Shown one piece after another: positions 23,901-30,712 of a stretch of 64,000 nucleotides of DNA (positions within the stretch are counted from its first letter, which is position 1; the number at the start of each line of letters is the position of its first letter). The position numbers were made by a program, and so were the translations under genes. Location: assembly GCA_949130485.1 (NCBI GenBank), contig OX422186.1:7192792-7256791 (forward strand). The letters are read 5' to 3'. The stretch comes from Agelas oroides (taxonomy: Eukaryota > Porifera > Demospongiae > Agelasida > Agelasidae). The notes under the pieces were generated by a model, which had not been told where the DNA came from, searched no databases, and worked only from the letters and a program-made list of their open reading frames with translations.

Positions 23901-24575
23901 GGTATGTCTTGGCTGCTCTTCATACCCAATTTGTGCAGAATTGTCATACTACAAGCAATTGAATTTGCAGAGATGTCGGTGGTGACGAAAGTTGAGGATT
24001 TGAACCTGAATGTCCCCATTTTTACTATTCACAATAATTCATGGAAGTGGAAGAGCAGTGACCCACTCTTACACTTCTGTGTATTGTTGTGAAAATGGAG
24101 AAGGTGCAGAAACAAGGCTAGGTTAAGTGCTCTTACCATTAAGCTACTGGGGGTCTGGTATTCAGGATAAGAGGACATATAGTTATGGCAATAGACACAT
24201 GCAGTTTGAGTCTGAGGCTGAATCTCGTGTCGTTTATGGTGAGTACCAAGGTACTCTACCATAAGCACCAAAGAATGCAACCATCCATACAGCAGCTTCA
24301 GTGGCTCAGTGGGAAGAGCACCTGACTGGCATTCATGATTGACACCTGGCTGGACCTCAATTTTTTTCCCAGCTACAGTCCCGTGCTCATCTTGTTTAAT
24401 GCATTGACATACACTTCAGAAGATCATGCAAAGTTTGAACTAAGATGTTCTGCATGCTTTCCTGCAGCACTATGGGTTTGCAAAGGTCACTGCCAATTAT
24501 AGTACGCTTGTGCTCGAGTTTATATGGAATGATGATGCAGCTGTACATGACACACTGGTCCTTACCAAGACATGA
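13685..24575 (+). CDS. Membrane-anchored purple acid phosphatase (metallophosphoesterase), complete, 16 exons
   Basis: Exons: 13685-13809, 13892-13986, 14378-14541, 14955-15057, 17854-17989, 19378-19456, 19542-19642, 19801-19934, 21091-21245, 21375-21469, 22545-22637, 22741-22890, 23066-23165, 23455-23603, 23862-23901, 24468-24575. The join is 1827 nt, 608 residues, with consistent phases. Residues about 45-68 form one hydrophobic segment after an acidic N-terminus with no signal peptide, suggesting a type II anchor. An Ig/Fn3-like PAP N-domain follows (NPSPEDWIGVYSP, LQAHLALTGDPTEMV). The catalytic domain keeps all seven metal ligands: D313 (GDMG), D354 and Y357 (GDISY), N387 (GNHE), H476 (GGHR), H521 and H523 (GHEH). 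The ECGVPY insert and the length match plant high-molecular-weight PAP1/24/27-type enzymes. The expected reaction is hydrolysis of phosphomonoesters by a dinuclear metal site; the substrate is unknown. The exon 8 acceptor at 19801 was chosen because it restores MEGLIPGTTYYY. Confidence 0.9.
14542..14954. other. Phosphatase intron 3
   Basis: Non-coding. The only structure noted is a directly repeated 16-bp motif TACATGTACATATACA near 14664-14695. Confidence 0.7.
15372..15801. mobile_element. hAT-like MITE with 8-bp target-site duplication
   Basis: The element starts TAGGCTCCCGCACATTATGC and ends with the near complement (GCATAATGTGCGCATGTCTA). It is flanked by GTCCCGTG at 15364-15371 and again at 15802-15809, a perfect 8-bp duplication. 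The interior repeats ATTATGC-type words many times and has no transposase. The 8-bp duplication and TAG-type end suggest the hAT superfamily by inference. Confidence 0.8.
16075..16416. mobile_element. Fold-back MITE, TAGCCTC family, 9-bp target-site duplication
   Basis: Begins TAGCCTCATTCCCAGG and ends with the near-complement CCTGGGAACAAGGCTA. The flanks are a perfect duplication, GGGTCTGGG at 16066-16074 and 16417-16425. Each end contains a further hairpin around a GCTTGCAGTACGG-like loop. The element is 342 bp with no coding capacity. Confidence 0.88.
16511..16577. repeat. Two-copy 33-bp direct repeat
   Basis: The sequence at 16511-16543 is repeated at 16544-16576 with one or two changes (key word AGTCTCTTGTGGTTTGTTAA). 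Confidence 0.85.
16817..17368. repeat. Minisatellite with alternating 57- and 76-bp units
   Basis: Eight copies of a core containing CACTGCAGTTACTACTGAGG are spaced 57, 76, 57, 76, 76, 76 and 57 bp apart. The 76-bp form differs from the 57-bp form by a 19-bp segment (TCAGCTTGAGAACCTAAGA). Copies are essentially identical, implying recent expansion. Within each unit CAAGCCT and AGGCTTG form a 7-bp inverted repeat, so each unit can fold. Confidence 0.95.
17529..17596. mobile_element. Solo terminal hairpin related to the TAGCCTC MITE family
   Basis: Reads TAGTCTTGTTCCCAG at the left and CTGAGAACAAGGCA at the right, with inverted symmetry between them, but has no detectable target duplication. 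Probably a degraded or solo end. Confidence 0.5.
17627..17776. mobile_element. Short fold-back MITE, TAGCCTC family, 9-bp duplication
   Basis: The 150-bp element starts AAGCCTCATTCCCAGG (first base A instead of T) and ends GGAATGAGGCTA. The flanks are a perfect 9-bp duplication, GTTTAAGGT, at 17618-17626 and 17777-17785. Confidence 0.85.
18093..18683. mobile_element. Fold-back MITE, TAGCCTC family, in phosphatase intron 5
   Basis: The left end TAGCCTTGTTCCAGGCC and right end GGTCTGGGAACGAGGCTA are inverted repeats extended by subterminal hairpins (TTTGATCACTTGCAGTATGC left, its near complement right). The flanks share TAGGTCCTACC (18082-18092 and 18682-18692), an 11-bp match that contains a 9-bp duplication GGTCCTACC. 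The interior has no coding potential. Confidence 0.85.
18918..19335. mobile_element. Diverged TAGCCTC-family element
   Basis: The left end TAGCCTCATTCCGCTGCC and a right-side CCAGGGAACAAGC are inverted, with related subterminal hairpins. The expected duplication CACTTGGTG at 18909-18917 has only an 8/9 match displaced about 24 bp beyond the right end, so the right boundary is unsure. Confidence 0.55.
20028..20044 (+). repeat. Poly-G run of 17
   Basis: Uninterrupted guanines within a phosphatase intron; the length is likely polymorphic and error-prone in sequencing. Confidence 0.95.
20960..21066. repeat. AT / ATGT microsatellite
   Basis: ATATAT followed by tandem GTAT units and then degenerate GTGT/ATGT words, ending about 25 bp before the acceptor of exon 9. 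Confidence 0.9.
21754..21825 (+). other. tRNA-like sequence (degenerate, not a confident tRNA gene)
   Basis: It folds as a cloverleaf of canonical size: acceptor 21754-21760/21818-21824 (one T-T mismatch plus wobbles), TA at 8-9, D arm GCTC/GAGC, anticodon arm CTGGC/GCCAG with loop GGCTCAA, and T arm CTGGG/CCCGG with loop TTCGACT. A-box and B-box words (TAGCTCAGTGGCAGAGC, GGTTCGACTCC) are intact. Position 33 is G instead of the invariant U and the putative anticodon would be CTC. This suggests a tRNA-derived repeat rather than a working tRNA. Confidence 0.65.
21855..22259. mobile_element. Fold-back MITE, TAGCCTC family, 9-bp duplication
   Basis: The 405-bp element starts TAGCCTCGTTCCAGGCCC and ends GGGCCTGGGAACGAGGCTA. 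The perfect duplication TATGTTCGC lies at 21846-21854 and 22260-22268. Both ends form secondary hairpins and then continue into a matched inverted block (GTGAGTGACGTCA near 21938 and its complement near 22189). The host sequence here is the right arm of another element, so the empty site can be read directly. Confidence 0.9.
22913..22995. mobile_element. Miniature inverted-repeat fragment
   Basis: TAGTCTCATTCCCAGACC at the left and the near complement GGCCAGTAGAATGAGACTA at the right enclose about 45 bp, resembling a tiny member of the TAGCCTC family. No target duplication was found. It sits in intron 12 of the phosphatase gene. Confidence 0.45.
23902..24467. other. Phosphatase intron 15
   Basis: Non-coding. 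It contains a single TAGCCTC-family-like end (AACAAGGCTAGG near 24111) and a degraded tRNA-like SINE candidate near 24290. Confidence 0.6.
24290..24375 (+). mobile_element. Degraded tRNA-derived SINE-like sequence
   Basis: An A-box-like word (GGCTCAGTGGGAAGAGCA) is followed by CCTGACTGGC, a weak B-box region (GGCTGGACCTCA) and a short T run. The spacing is roughly tRNA-like but the B box is decayed. Confidence 0.35.
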
Positions 24576-25480
24576 ACACAGTGTGTCAGTGGTATAATAT
24601 ATATTTCAGAAGCTGATATGATGACAAAATTTCTTTCAGTGTCAAGCAAAGCTTGTACTTAGATATTTGTTTCAGTGTCAAGCAAAGCTTATACTTAGAT
24701 ATTTTGTTTACAAATTCTTATGCACAATTTTCATGAATCTCTGTATCAATTGGTTGTAAAATGTTGTGAAAGCTATTATAAGCAAACCAAGAATAATTCT
24801 GCAAATGTGCATGCCAAAACAGACAACCATAGAAGTAAGGGCTCGGAACCAGAATGGTCCAAACCATGCAAATTCAAATTAGACACCATGGGATGCTTGC
24901 CATGAGACACCACAGAGATACTGTCAGACATTATTAGACATGAGACAATATGAGACCTTACGAGAATCCATGAGATTATAACCTTGTTCCCAGGCCCATT
25001 CAAAAGGACAGGTTATTGGAGGATCTATATGAAAGGACAAATGCTCAACATCAAGCTGTGTCAGGTGTTCTGGCTGCTCAGCACACTTGTTACAATGAAC
25101 AGCACTCAACATTCTCTACAGTGAGTCTTGAGCCACCTTGCAACAGACAGCTATTTCATTTCAGAATCTTCATGGATGTATACCATCTCCAAATCCATCC
25201 TTGCATGGCAACTTCAGTCAAGCTGAGCTGTCTGCAGACTTCTGAAACTACTATGATGCATGCTGTGCTATTATGTTACTGCTGTTTACTGTATACAAGT
25301 TGTATCAATTAGAAAGTGTGTGAAGTGGGGTTTATGAGAGGGGTTTGTCACCTTTAACCCACCCCTATTACCTAGGATACAACAGTGCAGTAGGATATAT
25401 CCATACTGAATAACATGCATGATCACTGATATCATGCATGGTTGCCTATGGTTATTCAGGCCAGCATGTGCAGTGACAAA
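24576..25480. other. Intergenic, phosphatase 3' flank
   Basis: No gene recognised. Notable pieces are a directly repeated GTGTCAAGCAAAGCTT (24640 and 24674 areas), a region of GAGACA/ATGAGA words at 24885-24980 resembling that at 11480-11570, and a solo family end CTTGTTCCCAGGCCC near 24982. Confidence 0.6.
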
Positions 25481-25786
25481 CCTCTGTGCTATAAAGCCAC
25501 CAAACTTCACAAGCCTTTTCATATTAATGCCGCAGATATTGGAAATTCATGCAAATTGACAGCTAAACCTAACCCTAAGTATAAGAGTAGCAGTAACGCA
25601 AGTAGCGTATCAACAAGAACCTAAGGCAATAGAGAGTTTAAATATGCAAACTCTCAGTCTCAGTCTGTGCAATAAAGCCACCAAACTCCACAAGCCTGCT
25701 AGCAAATCCTTTTCTTAATGGGTCTATTAATGCCGAATCTACGTAGACATTGGAAATTTATGCAAATTCACGACTAACCATAACCC
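25481..25786. repeat. Two-copy local tandem duplication flanking the large transposon
   Basis: Unit 1 (about 25481-25639) and unit 2 (about 25661-25786, resuming at 30862-30924 after the 5-kb insertion) share ATAAAGCCACCAAACT, CACAAGCCT, ATTAATGCCG, TTGGAAATT-ATGCAAATT, TAACCCTAAGT and AAGTAGCGTATCAACAAGAA in the same order. Unit 1 is thus an uninterrupted paralogue of the insertion site. Unit 2 ends where the 192-bp satellite starts. Confidence 0.8.
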
Positions 25787-26458
25787 TAGCCTCGTTCCCA
25801 GGTATAGTGTGGCGAAGCCAGACCCAAACGCGAAGCGCAAGGGTCTGGTCGCAAGCCAATACAGTGGTTACGCTACGTAGCCAACTTCCGCTGTTTTAAT
25901 TTGAACCGGATGTAAGTCGGAAACGGTTCCGCCGCATTGATAAGCAACAAGCCCCCGAGCGTTGTTTTTACGGACCGCTTTTTCGACTCTACTTGTATCT
26001 TTTCGAAAGTTAGACATACTTGGTTAGCTATATTGGCTACAGTAGAACAGTTGTATACATTTTATTTACCTCTAGAATGCGTGGTTTGTCCACACAAGCG
26101 CTTTTCCCTCGAGCTATCTGCAACTGCTAGGTGGAGGTTAGTGTACGAATGTGCTGCACAAATCCAGATGCCGCATGCATCGACGCTAAAATTCAAGAAT
26201 TAGCAAGTACAATGTTAGTAGCTGTCGTGATGTCAAGCTCATTTTTGTCTCTCCACTTCAAAGTTTTCTAGGCAACACTAAAGAACGTGCATTATTTGGA
26301 GAAACTGGCGGGGTCCAACATTGCAGCAGCTGCCTTTTGATTGATAGTGCATGCATGTTAGAAGTTGAATCATGATATGAAACAAATCAAGTATGATAAA
26401 TTATAAAAAAATAATTACATAAACCAAGTAATTAAATGACACACAAATTAATAGGGAA

Positions 26459-26815
26459 TAGCCTCGTTCCCAGGCCTCCCCCGTTTTTACCTTCTTTGGC
26501 GTTTACATAATACACGGGAGCGGAAGAGCAGCGAAAACGGGGAAAGGTCTGGGGCATTCATCCGGTCAATGACGTCAGGTGGACGCAAGCTGGACACGAG
26601 GGGGGGGGGAGCAACTGCCAAAACAACACATTGGATCATCCATTCGTGTGCTCTACCGCAGTTTTAGACTCCAGACCTTAGCATGGTCGTAACTACTCGT
26701 CTGGTAGGAAACTTGCTTTCAAGTTTACTATGTGAATATTAGCCCCCTCCCAGGCCTTCCTCGTCTTATTATCGTGAACTCCAAGGGATGGTAAAAAAAG
26801 GGGAGGCCTGGGAAC
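26459..26815. mobile_element. Nested TAGCCTC-family copy inside the 5-kb element
   Basis: Starts TAGCCTCGTTCCCAGGCC at 26459; the right end reads AGGCCTGGGAAC near 26803-26815. Both ends have subterminal hairpins (CCCCCGTTTTTACC and GGTAAAAAAAGGGG). The right terminus is imperfect and no 9-bp duplication was found. Confidence 0.6.
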
Positions 26816-27145
26816 AACCAACAGTCAGAGATGTCAGATTGTGTTCAGACTCCCAGCAAACCAACGAGGACAGTTCTACACTGCAAATGTAAAACAAACT
26901 GTTCAAAGTGTTAGGGTGGATGTGTTAGGCAGCACCGCTCTTGTGGGCCAGGATGTGTATGCGAAACCCAGTTTGTGTCAAAATCCACACAGCGCTAGAG
27001 ACAACGTTCCCTGCAGAGATTGTTGCCCTCATACAGACATCACACCAGGTGCTCATTGCATACCTACAAGTGAGGAAGAATCGCTAAGTGAATCTGAAGG
27101 CGACTATATACATCCATGATAAAGAATTGGAACAGTTAATGGCAT

Positions 27146-27845
27146 GCCATACTATAAGTGGTCCCTTCCAAAAGCCACCTCCCCGGACTATCCATAGCAG
27201 TCCATCCTGGACCATCCATGGCACTTATGGAACTGCAAACAGTCCCCCCTCGCCATAATTGATCCGCCCTCTACTTCACTATTCCAGGTCACAAACGTGC
27301 CCTACAGAGTCAACTATAGAGTGAGAGAGTTTACTGAAGTAACTTAAGTCTCCATGTCCCGAACCATTGCAGAGGCCCTACGATAATAATTCCCAAATTA
27401 ATAGATTCCACACAGTTTCTTGATCGAATACTGCGCTTGTTGTTCTTCACGTAGTTAGCTGGATACCTCTTCTCAGTGAGATAATAAAAATATGCGTTCC
27501 CCAACATGTGACTTCGTCATCCTCCTTCGGTAGCTCGGAGATATTCCAGACTCTACTATTTGCTGGGGAGGGGGGGGTTACTGGGTGAGTAGCTAAAGGG
27601 CCTCGAGTCCATAACTTCGAATACACTGAGTGGTTATAGTTTTAGCTCGCCTTGAAAACCCAGCCTAAGGCTGATCGGTCAGTTTCATCCTTCCTGGTAA
27701 ACTTATCAACGTTGACAAGCTCGCTGAACACCATGTCAGGGGTGGGACCATTTGTGGCAAGGGGGGACTAGGTATGGCTGCAATATTTGGTCCAGGCAGA
27801 CCAATTATTCTGCTATGGACAGTCTGGGGGACCACTTTTGAGGGT
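27146..27845. repeat. Imperfect inverted repeat inside the 5-kb element
   Basis: AAGTGGTCCC and CTATCCATAGCA (27146-27205) are mirrored by TGCTATGGACAG and GGGACCACTT (about 27811-27838). Both sides carry GGACCATCCATG-like words. It may be another nested non-autonomous element. Nothing coding was recognised between the arms. Confidence 0.5.
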
Positions 27846-29469
27846 GGACCATCCATGACATGACAGGCAGACGTATTTGGAGAAGTCACTGATAAGGAGA
27901 ATTTTTACAAGATTGTTTTGAATTTCAGTTGCAATTCTGGTCAACTTCAAAACTTTTTATGCACAGGGCAGGCAAAAGTTACTTTTACCACGTTTTATAA
28001 CCACGCATTTTACTACTCACCTCTAAACTGGTGCATAATTCCAGATGGAGCACACCACTTCGAAACACCTCCAGAAAACGCTTTAACCTGTTGCAGACAA
28101 AAACGAAAAACTAAGTACTCAAAATATAGACAGTGTAGCACCGTTCTATCATAGTTTTATTCTACTCACAAAAGGCATCTGGATTTGTGCAGCACAATCA
28201 GACACCTACCTTAGAAAGCAGCATCGGAACATGCCCCAGAAAATCCCGTCACAGAGCATGCATGGTGGCAAATCTAGGCAAATAAACACTGCAAATAACG
28301 AAAAGGGTGCCTAATAGTATCGACCATCTGAAAAAGGGCCGCCAACAGCACCCTGCATTCACCTAAGAAGGTCGCAAACTCGACACTCGATTTCAGCCGC
28401 CATCGCGCTCCTGCCACGTGCTCGTACTTTTCCCCAGCCGCTGTTAATTAAAACCTTCCAAATAAGGAAATTATTGCGACGTAGCGTAACCACTGAATAC
28501 TGCATTTTGTATGGTAGGAATGCAATTATCACGTGATTACGTAATGCCTAATAAGTTTTTGAATTCAGGCCTCGGGTCATTGTAGCCCAGTTCGTGCAGT
28601 TCCTACCTCTGCCAAGTTCTGACTTCTTTTCAAACACTTTCTAAATCTTTGTTACAACTAACGTTTGACAATTTCTCGCGAATAACGAAGTCTGCTGTTT
28701 TCACCGGATGTCAGTAGGTTGTAATTGCGTGTTCTGCAATCTGATTGGACTGCAATATTTCTGCAGCGGGTACAAATCGCAATATAGGCTTGCGACCAGA
28801 CCCTCGCGCTATGCATATGAAGAAGTTTTATGTAGTTTTGGAAATTGTGTTGACAGGGTGTAAATTATTGAAAATGTCATTAATACTAGCACACATCAAA
28901 CAGACTTGTGAACTACATAAATTTACACCTTTCTCCCTCCCATATAGCTACACACTGTTGCCAGCAACAATTGTAGCTCAATTTGACGTGGCTAAACAGC
29001 TTGTGAATGATGTTACACTCATTTAAGCAGCATTTATAAAGCTTCAAGTTTTGCCTCTTGACCTGGCAAATTCGATTACAATAATTGAATTGCCTACATA
29101 GACAAGTGGATTTTCTCACCATATGTAAACCATGGGGATTGTTCAAAATATTCATTGTCCAAATGACGCATCTAAATTTTAAGCAATAGTGTCAATACTG
29201 ATATCAGAAGAGAGGTATTCATGAGTAGAAAGTGGTTTTCAAATGGAAAATTTGATTCAGAGCTACTGAAAGGAGTAATTCCAAATATAAGATAATTTTG
29301 TTTGATATTTATAAGTGAAATCACACCTATAGCAGGAAAAATTGTGCTAATTGTAGCGCAATTGTAGGCAAATTTCCTCAAACTTCCTGATATGCTTGGG
29401 TCGCAATTAAGGCCCCCTTTCTACCTTTGAGGGTTCTCACGTGAGAAAAGATACTAGGCTATAGTACCG

Positions 29470-30615
29470 TAGCCTCTTACCCAGGCCACGTGGGAGGAGA
29501 AAGACGGCCCGGTATACGTATCAAAGTTTCAAAGTTTCATTTTGCACTGACCCAGAGGGTATGGTATACATATATAATCACAACAAATTATACAACACAA
29601 TCACAATCACAGTCACAAAAAGTTCAAGGTTGATCCAGGTAACAAGTCGCTCTTTCCACCATCCACCAGTCTGTGGTCGTCGGCAACGCACACCAGAGGG
29701 GCTACCCATCCCACCGTGGCAGAGGTTAGGTCACTCAATTCGCAAGTGCTTTCGCTCTTCCACGTGTGTGCACCTAGCGACCTCAGATATCTTCGTCTAT
29801 ACGGTTGCAACCGTCGACAACTCACACCAAAGAGGTTACCCATCTCACCATGACGACTCACACGGATGAGAGCATCTGCCATGTGTGTGAGTCTAGCAGG
29901 TACACAGTCTTTAACAGCAATCCCGACCTGGTTAACCTCTCGTCACCCTTTACATTCGAGGGATAGATCCTCTTCGTCAGTGTTCATGGGGAGCGTGCGA
30001 GAACCATTCGAGACTCTATAACGAAGTTTTCGAGAGTAGCTCGAAATAGCTTCACAACGCCATTTTCACGTCCACCCAGAACACCGTATCGACTGCTTGC
30101 GCATGCGCGGCCGTTTCCGCTATATTTCTGTAAAATTGTAACGTTTTCGTAGATGTTCACGTGCAATATTGTATACAGACAAGATATACGAAGTAGTATA
30201 CGTACAAAGCTGAAAAAGAGAGCTGCAACAAAACAACGCTCACTCAGGCCGTTAAATTTGGCAATCGTAAGTGACACCAACGGCGAAACTAACAAGATAA
30301 CGGAGTATCTACCCCGCCCTGTACCCAACTCCGCTGTGTTTACGGTCAAGCACGCAAATGACAGCACCTCCTAGCGTACTGACTTACCGAAACTATAGTT
30401 GGTAGCCACAAGAAAGCATCTTTGCCTTCGTATACACGGCGATTATCCATGAAGTTGAAGGTAATTCAATCAGCAAACGGCTAGGGATATCGGACGTATA
30501 CGTATTGATTTTACCGACAGTTTCCAAACGTAAAAGGATTCCCAGGTTTTTCTGGGAATGATCGCGCATGCGCAAGGCTGACTTTCTCCTCCCACGCGGC
30601 CTGGGTACGAGGTTA
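29470..30615. mobile_element. Nested 1.15-kb TAGCCTC-family element
   Basis: The left end TAGCCTCTTACCCAGGCC continues into CACGTGGGAGGAGAAAG; the right end is the near complement, CTTTCTCCTCCCACGCGGCC then TGGGTACGAGGTTA. The flanks ATAGTACCG (29461-29469) and GTAGTACCG (30616-30624) match at 8 of 9 bases. The interior has non-repetitive sequence with short open frames, including a 127-codon frame on the minus strand (29984-30367) and a 73-codon frame on plus (30153-30374). Neither is recognised, and they overlap antisense, so at most one is real. Confidence 0.75.
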
Positions 30616-30655
30616 GTAGTACCGCAGCTCGTTTCAAAGCTCGAATCTTACTGGT

Positions 30656-30712
30656 TGAGTTAGGGTTTATTAGGGTTGGGTTACGGTTAATTTAGGGTGT
30701 TGTTAGGGCAAC
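30656..30712 (+). repeat. Degenerate TTAGGG-like telomeric-type tract
   Basis: Several TTAGGG or near-TTAGGG hexamers (GTTAGGGTTTATTAGGG, GGTTGGGTTACGG, TTTAGGGTG, GTTAGGG) occur within about 57 bp, with irregular spacing. Too short and degenerate to call telomere; it could be element sequence. Confidence 0.4.

Noticed and set aside
25937..28154. Short plus-strand open frames in the 5-kb element as host genes
   Set aside because: No splice-linked extension or family motif is visible. They lie between nested repeat pieces and are likely chance frames or decayed transposon coding sequence.
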